Part shown: one piece after another, positions 36,483 through 46,160 of the stretch
Numbering within the stretch: position 1 is the stretch's first letter
Layout: every line of letters begins with the position of its first letter
Notes under the pieces: generated by a model
The model's database searches: none
What the model was told of the DNA's origin: nothing
Seen by the model: only the letters and a program-made list of their open reading frames with translations
DNA from: Dysgonomonas hofstadii
GTDB taxonomy: Bacteria; Bacteroidota; Bacteroidia; Bacteroidales; Dysgonomonadaceae
NCBI RefSeq assembly: GCF_014196915.1
Contig: NZ_JACIEP010000007.1
Span: 186,001 to 250,000 of the forward strand
Reading direction: 5' to 3'
DNA length: 64,000 bases
Made by a program: the position numbers and the translations under genes

Positions 36483-39266
36483 TTACATATGACGACGTCC
36501 ACCACCTCCGGGACCACTGGGACCGCGCATGCGAGGAACTTCCATATCACTGCCACTCATTCCTTTGAAGGATTGGAAACGGATAGTTAATCCTACCATA
36601 AAGTAGCTGCCAAGGGTATTGGATGAGCTAAATGATTCCATTTCTGCATTAGATGAGCGTGTTATGCTGGTTTGGTCTTTCAGTATATCATATATTCTGA
36701 ATTTAAGTGTTGCCGGCAATGTGGTTTTACTGTCACCCGATTTGAAAGAAATATTGAAATCTTTAGCCAGTTCGGCGTTCCACAACCATGAATTTACTTG
36801 ATATCCGGCTGCATATCCCGAGTTGGACGAATAGTTGAGATCGCTGGCCAGTACAAAGCTATATGGCAAATACCATGTGAAACTGCCCGAACCGCCGTAA
36901 TTATAAGTAGTTTGATTCTCATTTACTGAATAAGAGTTTACGGTTCTTTCATATGTCAGATTTCCTCCGAGATCGAACTGGAATTTGTCTGAGTTGAATT
37001 TCAAACCGAGCCTTTCGTTTATATTATATACATTGGCTGTGTTCTTATTTCTTATGTCACTGGCACGTTCATACAAATAGGTATTATCCCTTGTATAGTT
37101 AGCAAAGGTATTAGTGCTTACCGAGAAACTTTTGTTTTTGAGTGGAGTATTGTACATGAACATTGCCCTCCCGCTCATATTACCATCCATATTTTCGTAA
37201 GTGGTATTGCGGCTGTTATTCTCACCGGTACGGGTGATGCCTATGATATCATTTGTTACATAGCTGAGGTTGAGGAATGCCATTATAGAAGATGCCTTTT
37301 CGGGGATATACTTACGGTAACGGACTTCGAGCCTGTGTTGGAAGCTTGGTTTCAGGTTGGGATTACCCCATGTTGTATCAGTTGCATTTTGAGATATGAT
37401 CCCATCAAACAACTGATCGGTATTTGCCTGGTTAGTTTGGCCATTGTATCTGATACGTAAATTGTGTTGCCGGCTCCAGAGGTAATTATATTCAAATCGT
37501 GGAGCAAAGTTCAGGTAATTTTTTGCCTGATTTCTGTTTTCTTCTTCATTCGGCTTCACTACTGATGTCCTTGACCGCGACGGCATCAACTCCAACCCGA
37601 TAGTATAGTTGTATTTTTGACGACGGCTTTGGAAATTAGCAGATATTTTTTGTGTTAAGAAGTCGTTTTTTGTGTTACGCGTGTAGTCTGCTGCTATTTT
37701 AGAATATGTATTTGTTATCGTATCTTTATCATAAGTTATCTTATCTGTTTCGGAATGGGTATTTCTTATATCGTAAGCCAATTCGATAAAATTGTTGTGT
37801 CCCACGGGTTCAAGGTAAGAAACGCGCGCACGTATATTGTAGCTATTATTCTCTTGACGATATATCTGATCTTGAATAGCGACAGAATCCTTGTTATAAT
37901 AATGGGTATAGGAATAGGTATCTCCATTGGTATCTCCATCCGATAAACCACCCGAAACTTCGAAGGAAACGCTACGACCTTTATCATTCAGTTTTCGGTT
38001 TATCAATAAATTCCCGTTAAACTTGAACGTGTCGCCAGCTGAAGAAGAATTACCATCCGATAAATAATCGTTAAGTGGTTCTGCTGTGCTTGTTCTTTCA
38101 CTGTTATTGACCGACTGGCTTGCCGATTTGTTATAAGAAAAATCGGGGCGGAAGATTATATTGGTCAGACTGTCGGGCGTCCATTCGAAACGTAAACGTG
38201 TACTGAAGTCCTTATTGTCTGTGTTCTGTATGCTTGACCTTTTTTCCGACATGCTGCCGTCCTTGTATGTTGTGCTGCTTTCAGTTTCTACATCGGTATT
38301 TCGACCATTATATTGAATGTCGCCGTCATATTTGAATTTGCTGGATGGTTCCATTGCAATGTTTATACCTCCCATTGTGGTTTCGGTAATACCGCGGTTG
38401 CCTCCCCAGCTTCGTCTACCGCCACTACCTGCGGCATTATTATTATTGTTGAAATTGCCCAATGCAGTAAACCGATTATCATTCTTGGCTATATTTACAA
38501 AGCCACCGGCTTCGTAGCGATCTTTACTGCCGTAGCCGCCATTTACGCTGGCCATTATACCCTCCTTCATTCCCGGACGGGCTACCAGGTTTATCACGGT
38601 TTGCTCTTCCCCATCGTCGAATCCGGTAAGGCGTGCCATATCCGACTTCTGGTCGAGTACCTGTAACTTCTCTATCATTTTGGCCGGCAGGTTTTCCGAT
38701 GCAACTTTTGGGTCGTTGCTGAAAAATTCCTTTCCATCGACTAAAATCTTTGTGATATCCTTGCCGTTTATGGTGATTTTTCCGTCAGCATCTATCTCTG
38801 CTCCGGGTATCTTTCTTATCAGGTCGCCCAGCACTGCTGTTTCTTGTACTTTATATGAGTCGGCATTATATTCTACTGTGTCGCCTTTGACTATAATCTC
38901 GGGAGCTTTGGCTTCTATAACCGCTTCGCTAAGCATTACGGCATCTTCTTTCAAGTAAATATCGCCTAGCACAGCAATACCGTTACGTGCATTCACCTTG
39001 AAAAACTGACTTATATAGCTCATAAATGAGACCTGAACAATATAAGATCCACGCTTGATATTTATACTAAATTTACCTTTGTTATCGGTAACTCCGCCTC
39101 CGACATAAGTACTATCGTTGGCATTTAACACACGAATACTCGCCATCTCGATGGTTTCCTTTGTGACATCGTCATATACTGAACCTGTGATATTGGTAGT
39201 CTGAGCCTGAGCATTCAAACCGAGAATTACACACATCAAGATGATTAAGGGTATATACCTTTTCAT
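36483..39266 (-). CDS. Outer-membrane beta-barrel protein, TonB-receptor-like
   Basis: A 927-residue outer-membrane protein. After a signal peptide (about 1-21) comes a carboxypeptidase-regulatory-like domain (about 25-100), then a plug-like domain (about 115-225) and a large beta barrel with many alternating aromatic strands, as in the OMP beta-barrel family 3 often annotated in Bacteroidota. No SusD-type lipoprotein gene follows, so it is not a usual polysaccharide-uptake pair. The C-terminus is Gly/Arg-rich (G-P-G-G-G-G-R-R-H-M) instead of the normal aromatic end. Substrate unknown. Confidence 0.85.
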   Translation of the reverse strand: MKRYIPLIILMCVILGLNAQAQTTNITGSVYDDVTKETIEMASIRVLNANDSTYVGGGVTDNKGKFSINIKRGSYIVQVSFMSYISQFFKVNARNGIAVLGDIYLKEDAVMLSEAVIEAKAPEIIVKGDTVEYNADSYKVQETAVLGDLIRKIPGAEIDADGKITINGKDITKILVDGKEFFSNDPKVASENLPAKMIEKLQVLDQKSDMARLTGFDDGEEQTVINLVARPGMKEGIMASVNGGYGSKDRYEAGGFVNIAKNDNRFTALGNFNNNNNAAGSGGRRSWGGNRGITETTMGGINIAMEPSSKFKYDGDIQYNGRNTDVETESSTTYKDGSMSEKRSSIQNTDNKDFSTRLRFEWTPDSLTNIIFRPDFSYNKSASQSVNNSERTSTAEPLNDYLSDGNSSSAGDTFKFNGNLLINRKLNDKGRSVSFEVSGGLSDGDTNGDTYSYTHYYNKDSVAIQDQIYRQENNSYNIRARVSYLEPVGHNNFIELAYDIRNTHSETDKITYDKDTITNTYSKIAADYTRNTKNDFLTQKISANFQSRRQKYNYTIGLELMPSRSRTSVVKPNEEENRNQAKNYLNFAPRFEYNYLWSRQHNLRIRYNGQTNQANTDQLFDGIISQNATDTTWGNPNLKPSFQHRLEVRYRKYIPEKASSIMAFLNLSYVTNDIIGITRTGENNSRNTTYENMDGNMSGRAMFMYNTPLKNKSFSVSTNTFANYTRDNTYLYERASDIRNKNTANVYNINERLGLKFNSDKFQFDLGGNLTYERTVNSYSVNENQTTYNYGGSGSFTWYLPYSFVLASDLNYSSNSGYAAGYQVNSWLWNAELAKDFNISFKSGDSKTTLPATLKFRIYDILKDQTSITRSSNAEMESFSSSNTLGSYFMVGLTIRFQSFKGMSGSDMEVPRMRGPSGPGGGGRRHM

Positions 39267-39418
39267 TGTTTCCTTAAAATATATTTACGTTTGATTGACT
39301 TATCTGACTGCTGAAACATTAAAAGGTTTAATCACTTCTGCTTTTTTATTTTATTTTTTTAAATATTTCGGAAATAGAAAGATAAAAAAGCCAACAGCAA
39401 TCCTTCATAAAAAAGCAT

Positions 39419-39426
39419 TATATTTG
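39419..39426 (+). promoter_or_regulatory. Possible ftsK promoter element
   Basis: TATATTTG matches TAnnTTTG and lies 55 bp before the ftsK start. No TTTG or TTG is found at the right distance upstream. Confidence 0.35.
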
Positions 39427-39481
39427 TATGTTTGATTAATTAATAACAAAAGATTTAAGAGAGCCCTGCTCGCTTCACTAT

Positions 39482-41977
39482 ATGGCAAAAAAAACTATTC
39501 AGAGAAAGAAAAATCAAGATAATAAAGTTGCTTCGTTCATTGAGTTTATCAAGAAGGAACGAAGCCGTTTCCTCTTTGGAGTGATCCTTACATTTGTGGG
39601 GGCATATATTTTGCTGGGGGAAATTTCGTTCTTCGTAACCGGAGCAGCTGACCAAAGCAAAGTTGCCAACAAAACCTTTTTCGAGCTGGTTTCGCAAAAG
39701 CAGCAGATCAGCAACTGGACGGGAGTTGCCGGGGCATTTATTGCCGAGCGACTTGTTAATGGATGGTTTGGTATTTTCTCTTTATTGATCCCTGTATATT
39801 TTGTCCTTATGGGGTTGAAGCTGATGCGGGTATTGCATATTTCGGCAATACGGTCTTTTCTGCTTATTTCATTTGCCATGATATGGGGTTCGATTACCAG
39901 TGCATTTTTACTTTCCCGCATTTTTACGGGAAGCCACATTATCTGGGGAGGATATCACGGACAATATATCGAACAGTTTCTTGAAGCAGCATTAGGAATT
40001 CCAGGTGTAATTATGATTATTCTCCTGCTTCTTGTGATATTCCTGATCATCACCAAAAAAGCCTCGATGGAATTTTTCAGGGGGCTGTTTAAAAATCCAT
40101 TGAAGGCTAAAGCACCGGAAGTCGATCCAGAACTCGATAATTATTATGAGGAAGAAGAACCCGAAGAAGAGAAGAAAAGCTTCTTCAGCTTTTTAGATCG
40201 TTTTAGAAAGAAGAAAAAGACAGAGGAAGAAGAGAGCGGGGAATTTACCGGAGATTTTCCTGCTGAGGAAATAATTCCTAAGAAGAAAGTCACCCCGGCG
40301 AAAACAATGCAATTGGATAATGATTTTGAGATTGTTGTACCTCAGGACGAGGAGTTTGTTCAACCTGCGACCAATAATAATATTCACCCTAAAGTTGAAA
40401 TCAATAAACCGGTGGGTGAAGATGGTATTGACGATCTGCTTCCCGAAGGCGTAGAAGAAATGGAAGATTACGATCCGACGAAAGATTTATCGAATTTCCA
40501 TTTTCCATCAAGCGAATTGTTGAAAGTATATGATACCACAGGCATAGGGGTAAATATGGAAGAACAAAACGCCAATAAAAGTAAGATCATCAATACCCTG
40601 CAAAACTATGGTATCGAGATTACATCCATTAAAGCAACTGTAGGCCCTACTATCACATTATATGAAATAGTACCGAAAGCGGGAGTGCGTATTTCGAAGA
40701 TTAGAAATCTGGAAGACGATATCGCATTAAGCTTGTCGGCTCTGGGCATCCGTATCATTGCGCCGATGCCGGGTAAGGGAACTATTGGAATAGAGGTTCC
40801 TAACAAAGATCCGCAGATAGTATCGATGCAATCAGTGATCGCCTCACGTAAGTTTCAGGAAAGTACTTACGATTTACCCGTAGCGCTGGGTAAGACAATT
40901 ACCAACGAGATATTTATGTTCGACCTTTGTAAGATGCCACACTTGTTGGTAGCAGGGGCAACAGGTCAGGGTAAATCGGTAGGGTTGAATGCCATCATAA
41001 CATCATTGCTCTATAAGAAGCATCCGGCTGAAATGAAGATGGTGCTGGTAGACCCGAAAATGGTGGAATTCAATATCTATTCGAGGATAGAAAAACATTA
41101 CTTGGCAAAATTGCCTGATGCAGAGAAAGCGATTATCACGGATGTTTCGAAAGTAACGCAGACCCTTAACTCGCTGACCAAAGAGATGGATGACCGTTAC
41201 GAACTGTTGATGAACGCCGGTGTACGTAACATAAAAGAGTATAATGAGAAATTCCGCAAGCGGCGTCTTAACCCATTGAAAGGTCACCGATTCCTGCCTT
41301 ATCTGGTTATCATCATCGATGAGTTTGGCGACCTGATAATGACCGCAGGAAAAGAAATTGAGATGCCTATTGCCCGTATTGCTCAAAAAGCCCGTGCTGT
41401 GGGGATGCACATGGTGATAGCCACGCAACGCCCGACAACAAATATTATCACTGGTACCATAAAAGCAAACTTCCCTGCCCGTATGGCTTTCCGGGTGACT
41501 TCACAGATCGACTCACGTACGATACTCGATATGTCGGGTGCAAATCAGTTGATAGGCCGTGGAGATATGTTGTTTTCGCAAGGTAGCGACCTCGTGCGCA
41601 TTCAATGTGCATTTGTGGATACACCCGAAGTGGAAGGGATTGCCCAGTACATCGGAAATCAGCAGGGTTATGCAAGCGCATTTGAACTGCCGGAATATGT
41701 CGGTGATGCCGGAGGTGATGATAAGATTGGAAATATCGATCTGGGCGATCGTGATCCGCTGTTCGATGAAGCCGCCCGCCTGATCGTCGTGCATCAACAG
41801 GGCTCAACTTCACTGATACAACGAAAATTCTCTATCGGCTACAACCGTGCAGGACGACTGATGGATCAGCTGGAAGCAGCCGGGATCGTAGGCCCTACAC
41901 AGGGTAGTAAGCCTCGCGACGTTATGATTGCAGATGAGTATAGTCTGGAGCAAAAGTTGAATACATTTGGTAATTGA
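39482..41977 (+). CDS. ftsK: DNA translocase FtsK
   Basis: FtsK is an inner-membrane ATPase at the division septum that pumps chromosome ends apart and activates Xer recombination at dif. The 831-residue protein has about four N-terminal membrane segments, an acidic linker with Glu/Lys repeats (about 215-270), the motor with Walker A G-A-T-G-Q-G-K-S at about 492-499 and Walker B I-I-I-D-E-F-G-D-L, and a C-terminal winged helix with S-T-S-L-I-Q-R-K-F-S-I-G-Y-N-R-A. A Xer-type recombinase lies further on in the window (52540). Confidence 0.96.
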   Translation: MAKKTIQRKKNQDNKVASFIEFIKKERSRFLFGVILTFVGAYILLGEISFFVTGAADQSKVANKTFFELVSQKQQISNWTGVAGAFIAERLVNGWFGIFSLLIPVYFVLMGLKLMRVLHISAIRSFLLISFAMIWGSITSAFLLSRIFTGSHIIWGGYHGQYIEQFLEAALGIPGVIMIILLLLVIFLIITKKASMEFFRGLFKNPLKAKAPEVDPELDNYYEEEEPEEEKKSFFSFLDRFRKKKKTEEEESGEFTGDFPAEEIIPKKKVTPAKTMQLDNDFEIVVPQDEEFVQPATNNNIHPKVEINKPVGEDGIDDLLPEGVEEMEDYDPTKDLSNFHFPSSELLKVYDTTGIGVNMEEQNANKSKIINTLQNYGIEITSIKATVGPTITLYEIVPKAGVRISKIRNLEDDIALSLSALGIRIIAPMPGKGTIGIEVPNKDPQIVSMQSVIASRKFQESTYDLPVALGKTITNEIFMFDLCKMPHLLVAGATGQGKSVGLNAIITSLLYKKHPAEMKMVLVDPKMVEFNIYSRIEKHYLAKLPDAEKAIITDVSKVTQTLNSLTKEMDDRYELLMNAGVRNIKEYNEKFRKRRLNPLKGHRFLPYLVIIIDEFGDLIMTAGKEIEMPIARIAQKARAVGMHMVIATQRPTTNIITGTIKANFPARMAFRVTSQIDSRTILDMSGANQLIGRGDMLFSQGSDLVRIQCAFVDTPEVEGIAQYIGNQQGYASAFELPEYVGDAGGDDKIGNIDLGDRDPLFDEAARLIVVHQQGSTSLIQRKFSIGYNRAGRLMDQLEAAGIVGPTQGSKPRDVMIADEYSLEQKLNTFGN

Positions 41978-42059
41978 TAACAGGTTTATTAACAGGGTAG
42001 TGTGTGAAGTGTAGTGCCTGATTTTTATAAGAAAAAACAATAATTCTAAAAGTTTTCAT

Positions 42060-42067
42060 TATATTTG
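42060..42067 (+). promoter_or_regulatory. Possible promoter element of the small membrane gene
   Basis: TATATTTG matches TAnnTTTG 28 bp before the ATG at 42096. The -33 element is poor. Confidence 0.3.
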
Positions 42068-42095
42068 GTATGTATAACCTTTAAATATCCATGAT

Positions 42096-42281
42096 ATGAT
42101 GAAAAAAAGTAATTTAAGTCTTTTAGCGAGTTTTCTATGTACTGTCGTATTAGGGATTATATTTCATTTTCAAGGTACTGTTTTTTATATATTCGTCGGA
42201 TTATTTGCTGTGTCACTCGTATCTCATTTTATAGTTTATTTTAGAGAAAAGAAAAAGGGGAATGAGAATACTACAATATGA
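42096..42281 (+). CDS. Small membrane protein of unknown function
   Basis: A 61-residue product with two hydrophobic segments (about 8-25 and 29-48) and a basic, polar C-terminus (F-R-E-K-K-K-G-N-E). I do not recognise a family. A second ATG directly follows the first. The start lies close to a promoter-like TATATTTG, which supports expression. It stands alone between ftsK and the HTH protein. Confidence 0.5.
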   Translation: MMKKSNLSLLASFLCTVVLGIIFHFQGTVFYIFVGLFAVSLVSHFIVYFREKKKGNENTTI

Positions 42282-42578
42282 TTTAGTATTTAAATTTGAC
42301 TCTGATTTCTATAAAAATTCAACTCTACATTTGTGAAAAAATCACTTATGTAAAAGTTGTCATCTATCCTTTTGTATACCAATAATACGAAAACCAAAAA
42401 TTGTTATATCTAAATGCGGATAAGCGGGCAGTTTATTTCGTCGGTTACTTTATCCTTTTTTAACATAATTATTCCTATAATATACTTTGCCAGTTATCTC
42501 TGCTAAAAAGTAGCCAAGAGAGATACTATTTCTACTGTCTACTGTCTACCGCCTACTAACTACTAAATTCTAATAATT
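42282..42578. other. Intergenic region before the HTH gene
   Basis: Contains a full TAnnTTTG element, TACATTTG, at 42326-42333 (plus strand) but about 245 bp before the next start codon. A 30-codon frame at 42414-42506 has no Shine-Dalgarno and no known similarity. Five degenerate heptamers stand directly before the gene (42532-42566). Confidence 0.4.
42532..42566 (+). repeat. Five tandem degenerate heptamers
   Basis: CTACTGT, CTACTGT, CTACCGC, CTACTAA and CTACTAA run in direct series, each beginning CTAC, and end 12 bp before the ATG at 42579. It occupies the place of a ribosome-binding region. Confidence 0.75.
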
Positions 42579-43343
42579 ATGGCAAAGTATAATGAAACAT
42601 TAGCAACCCGAATTACCACACTGATCGCAGAAGAATTGTGCAGTGTGTCGGATATCTGTAAAGCGACAGGAATCAGCAGGAATACATTTTATAAGTGGAA
42701 GCGTGAAAATCCGGCTTTCAGCCATGAAATAGAGGATGCGATGGAATACCGCAGCGAAGTATTATTGTCGATGGCTTATTCTTCTATTAAACAACGTTTG
42801 GAACGTCATACGATTGCTGAAGAAAAAGACACTTATATTCCTGATGAAACGGATTCAGGCAATCTGAAATTCAAATCGAGGATAATCCGGAAGAAAGAAC
42901 GCCTGCCCGACCTTAGAACTATAAAAATGATTCTGGACAGAGCCGATAAGAAAATTAAGGATGAAAAATTAAAAATTAAGAATGAAGAAGCGGAAGTGAA
43001 TTGTAAAGCCGTCGGAGCCGGAAACGAAGGGATGGAAATTAAGAATGGGGAGAATGAATCATTTGCTGTAAAGCAGGAAATTCCCGAACAAGATATAATT
43101 ATTATTGATCAACAGCCGCCCCTAGCAGAAAATAATCCCTCGCTCGCGCAGACTTCCAGTCTGTGTGCTGCGAAGCAAGAAAGATCGCTCGAGGAGGCAC
43201 AGACAAGATGTCTGCGCCAGCGAGAGCCTGATGCGAAAACAGTAGCAATAAAGAATATTAAAAACAGCATAAAGCTACTGAATGATAAAAGTTGTTGTAA
43301 AAATCACAGGAAACGAAAATACAGTATAAAAGAAACAGCATAA
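42579..43343 (+). CDS. Terminase-small-subunit-like HTH protein with repeat DNA in its frame
   Basis: The 254-residue product begins with a helix-turn-helix domain (about 1-60) containing S-V-S-D-I-C-K-A-T-G-I-S-R-N-T-F-Y-K-W, like the small terminase/transposase-type HTH proteins. The following region to about residue 130 is still protein-like (R-L-P-D-L-R-T-I-K-M-I-L-D-R-A-D-K-K). After it the frame runs through AT-rich repeat words (K-I-K-D-E-K-L-K-I-K-N-E-E) and a GC-rich palindromic repeat (43141-43224). The tail therefore looks derived from inserted repeats. No phage genes are nearby. Function unknown; DNA binding is inferred. Confidence 0.65.
   Translation: MAKYNETLATRITTLIAEELCSVSDICKATGISRNTFYKWKRENPAFSHEIEDAMEYRSEVLLSMAYSSIKQRLERHTIAEEKDTYIPDETDSGNLKFKSRIIRKKERLPDLRTIKMILDRADKKIKDEKLKIKNEEAEVNCKAVGAGNEGMEIKNGENESFAVKQEIPEQDIIIIDQQPPLAENNPSLAQTSSLCAAKQERSLEEAQTRCLRQREPDAKTVAIKNIKNSIKLLNDKSCCKNHRKRKYSIKETA
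42951..42992 (+). repeat. AT-rich dispersed repeat words inside the HTH gene
   Basis: The words AAATTAAGGATG, AAAAATTAAAAATTAAG and AATGAAGAAG resemble the arms of the repeat at 11728-11816 and encode the charged stretch K-I-K-D-E-K-L-K-I-K-N-E-E. Similar words recur near 43037-43050. Confidence 0.5.
43141..43224. repeat. GC-rich double-hairpin repeat inside the HTH gene
   Basis: CAGACT-TCC-AGTCTG (43150-43164) and CAGACA-AGA-TGTCTG (43199-43213) are two perfect hairpins. The units around them, GCGCAGAC...GTCTGTGTGC and GCACAGAC...GTCTGCGC, are inverted copies of each other, so the whole is a long palindrome. The HTH reading frame passes through it without a stop. Confidence 0.75.
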
Positions 43344-43351
43344 AAAAATGT

Positions 43352-43376
43352 AAAAGTGTAACTTTTGTTACTTTTT
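43352..43376. promoter_or_regulatory. Motif shared with 22797-22822
   Basis: AAAAGTGTAACTTTTGTTAC followed by TTTTT is, in inverse orientation, almost the same as the sequence before pbpC. Here it lies 100 bp before the start of the transglutaminase-like gene. Confidence 0.4.
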
Positions 43377-43475
43377 AGTTTGCCGAAGCCCTGTTTAAAG
43401 CACCCCTAAAATATAAAGAATTACAAAGAAAACTTGTAACTTGCATCCTTTGTAATTCAAAATCTAATAGCGGGT

Positions 43476-46136
43476 ATGAAAAAATCATTTCTTTATTTTG
43501 CTTTCGCTTTACTTATATCCCTTTTCATAAGTAAATGTAATATTTCCTCTGATGAACATTTCCTGAAAGATGAAAATTACAGGAAACAGGTTCACGAGCA
43601 GTTCCTCAAAAGGAAGGAGCTGGCTGCGGGGCGGGGCGAACAATTATTTTCGGTGTTCGATAAGGAAAATCTTACCATACAGCAACGGGAAGCGCTGGAA
43701 TTCCTTTATGCGTATATGCCACTGTCTGATCTGGCTGATTACGACGGGGATTTCTTCCTCGGACAAGTGGATGCGGCTTTCGAGGCCAGGGAGTATTTCG
43801 ATTGGGGGAAAAAGATACCCGATGATGTTTTCCGTCATTTTGTATTAGTCTACCGTGTGAACAATGAAAATCTGGATACAGCGCGGCAGGTCTTTTTCGA
43901 TGAACTGAAAGACCGTGTGAAAGGACTTACCATGGAACAGGCCGTTCTCGAAGTAAATCACTGGTGCCACGAAAAAGTAACATATAAAGGTACTGACGGC
44001 CGCACTTCGTCACCACTGGCTTTGGTAAAAACCTCATGGGGGCGTTGTGGCGAAGAATCTACTTTTACAACCGCCGCTTTGCGTGCCGTGGGGATACCCG
44101 CACGGCAATGTTATACCCCCCGCTGGGTGCATACCGATGACAATCATGCCTGGGTGGAGGCTTGGGTAGACGGTAAATGGCATTATATAGGAGCCTGCGA
44201 ACCTGATGCGGAACTTGATGTGGCATGGTTTTCTGCTCCTGTGAAACGGGCAATGATGGTGCATACCAATGTTTTCGGCCTATACAATGGCCCGGAGGAA
44301 AAGAATGTGCAGACAGAACTCTATTCGGTTATAAACCTGTTGCCAAACTATACCGAAACCCGGAGCCTGAAAGTGAAAATAACCGATGAAAAGGGAAATC
44401 CGGTTGAGGGAGCAAGTGTGAAGTTCAACGTTTACAATTATGCGGAGTTTTATCCTATTGCAACCGCTACTACCAGTAAAGAAGGAAGTGTGTCTGTTGT
44501 TACAGGGATGGGCGATGTATTTGTCTGGGCAAGCAAGGACGGTTTATCCGGTTATGGAAAATCGGAGGTGAAAGAGAATGAACTGGTTGTAAAACTAACG
44601 GACATGAGAGGCACACAACTGGACGAGAGCATAGTAATGAACGTCCCTGCCGAACAATCTGTCAAAGAACTTCCGGCGGAAAAGATCGCTGAAAATGCAA
44701 AGCGACTCGCCTATGAAGATTCTATACGCAATGCATATATGAATACATTCGTTTCGGAAGCTGATGCCCGTAGATTTGCGGCCGACAATAACCTTAACCC
44801 GGACAAGATATGGAATATATTATCAAAGTCTCAGGGAAACTGGCAGGAAATAAAAGCCTTTATCGGGAAAAATAAGGATAACGGTTATCTCTTCCCTTTC
44901 CTGGAATCTCTAAAAGATAAAGATCTGCGTGATACTCCAGCCGGATATTTATCCGATCACCTTATTGCTACGGGCTCATGGCCAAACGGAATTCCCGATT
45001 TCCATAAAAGGTATGCGCAATATATATTATCTCCTCGCATCGCTCTGGAACTGATCCGTCCGTGGCGCAGTTTCTTTAAAAAGGAGCTTTCGGCGGATTT
45101 TATAAATAAATCGAGGTCGGATATACAATATGTGATAGACTTTGTCAGGGATAGTATAAAGATCGATAATGATCAGAACTATTTCAAATGTCCGCTTTCG
45201 CCACAGGGTGTGTATGAGTTAAGAATAGCCGACAGCCATTCACGCAATATCTTCTTTGTGGCTCTTTGCCGCTCGATGGATATACTTACCCGTATCGATC
45301 CGGCTACAATCCGTCCGCAATATCTGAAAGCAGAGACTGGTTTGTGGACAGATGTATATTTTGATGAAAAATCGGAAGAAAAGCCAAAGGCATATATAGC
45401 ATTCACCAATGCAAAAGGGAATATTGTGAAGCCGGGATATTATACACACTTCACTATCGCACGGTTCGACAATGGTAATTTCGTAACTCTGGATTATGAG
45501 GATGAAATAAAAGGTCTGCCTGCAAAGGTGACGGTTGATGCCGGATATTACCGTCTGATGACCGGTAGCAGGGCAAATGACGGTTCTGTCTCAATAGATA
45601 CACGCTATTTTGAAATAAAGGAGAATGAGAATAAATCGCTGGAAATAAAATTACCGGAGGTGGACAGGGGCATACAGGTGCAAGGCATTGTAGACCCCAA
45701 TACGATTGTTACCCTGGAAGACGGGGCAAAGAAAACCCTGAAGGAGCTAACGAATAAGAAAGGACTTGTTATCTGTTTTGCCGACCCAAACAAAGAGCCG
45801 AGCAAGCATATATTGCAGGATCTGCCTGCCGTGAAAGAGGCGCTTGACGATTGGGGCGGAGGTATATTGTATATTATTCCTGACGATAAAGTGAGTACGG
45901 CATTTAACAGAACTGCATTTGCAAATTTGCCGTCACAGTTGCTTTGGCTGACAGACGACAAACGCACTCTGTTGAACACGGTAGCCAGAGCATTGCAAAT
46001 AGAATTTTCAGAGAATTTCCCATTGACGATCTATCTGTCAACTAACGGAGGAATCCTGTATTCTTCTCAAGGGTATCGTATCGGTATAGGGGAAGATATT
46101 CTAAAGACGATTGAGAAAGAAAAATCGACTAAATAA
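43476..46136 (+). CDS. Exported transglutaminase-like protein with thioredoxin-like end
   Basis: An 886-residue exported protein. The N-terminal segment (about 1-20) is hydrophobic and ends Ile-Ser-Lys-Cys, an atypical lipobox. Residues about 150-260 form a transglutaminase-like cysteine protease domain with Cys in G-R-C-G-E-E-S, His in D-N-H-A-W-V-E-A-W and an acidic residue in A-C-E-P-D. A carboxypeptidase-regulatory-like or Ig-like domain follows (about 285-370), then a long region without known fold. The last 110 or so residues resemble a thioredoxin-fold protein but lack the CxxC pair. Probably acts on proteins or peptides in the periplasm; substrate unknown. The next gene follows after about 24 bp. 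Confidence 0.75.
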   Translation: MKKSFLYFAFALLISLFISKCNISSDEHFLKDENYRKQVHEQFLKRKELAAGRGEQLFSVFDKENLTIQQREALEFLYAYMPLSDLADYDGDFFLGQVDAAFEAREYFDWGKKIPDDVFRHFVLVYRVNNENLDTARQVFFDELKDRVKGLTMEQAVLEVNHWCHEKVTYKGTDGRTSSPLALVKTSWGRCGEESTFTTAALRAVGIPARQCYTPRWVHTDDNHAWVEAWVDGKWHYIGACEPDAELDVAWFSAPVKRAMMVHTNVFGLYNGPEEKNVQTELYSVINLLPNYTETRSLKVKITDEKGNPVEGASVKFNVYNYAEFYPIATATTSKEGSVSVVTGMGDVFVWASKDGLSGYGKSEVKENELVVKLTDMRGTQLDESIVMNVPAEQSVKELPAEKIAENAKRLAYEDSIRNAYMNTFVSEADARRFAADNNLNPDKIWNILSKSQGNWQEIKAFIGKNKDNGYLFPFLESLKDKDLRDTPAGYLSDHLIATGSWPNGIPDFHKRYAQYILSPRIALELIRPWRSFFKKELSADFINKSRSDIQYVIDFVRDSIKIDNDQNYFKCPLSPQGVYELRIADSHSRNIFFVALCRSMDILTRIDPATIRPQYLKAETGLWTDVYFDEKSEEKPKAYIAFTNAKGNIVKPGYYTHFTIARFDNGNFVTLDYEDEIKGLPAKVTVDAGYYRLMTGSRANDGSVSIDTRYFEIKENENKSLEIKLPEVDRGIQVQGIVDPNTIVTLEDGAKKTLKELTNKKGLVICFADPNKEPSKHILQDLPAVKEALDDWGGGILYIIPDDKVSTAFNRTAFANLPSQLLWLTDDKRTLLNTVARALQIEFSENFPLTIYLSTNGGILYSSQGYRIGIGEDILKTIEKEKSTK

Positions 46137-46160
46137 TAAGCAAAATAGATAAAGGTGAAA

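Noticed and set aside
42414-42506. 30-codon hydrophobic frame before the HTH gene
   Set aside because: No Shine-Dalgarno, no promoter close by, no recognised similarity.
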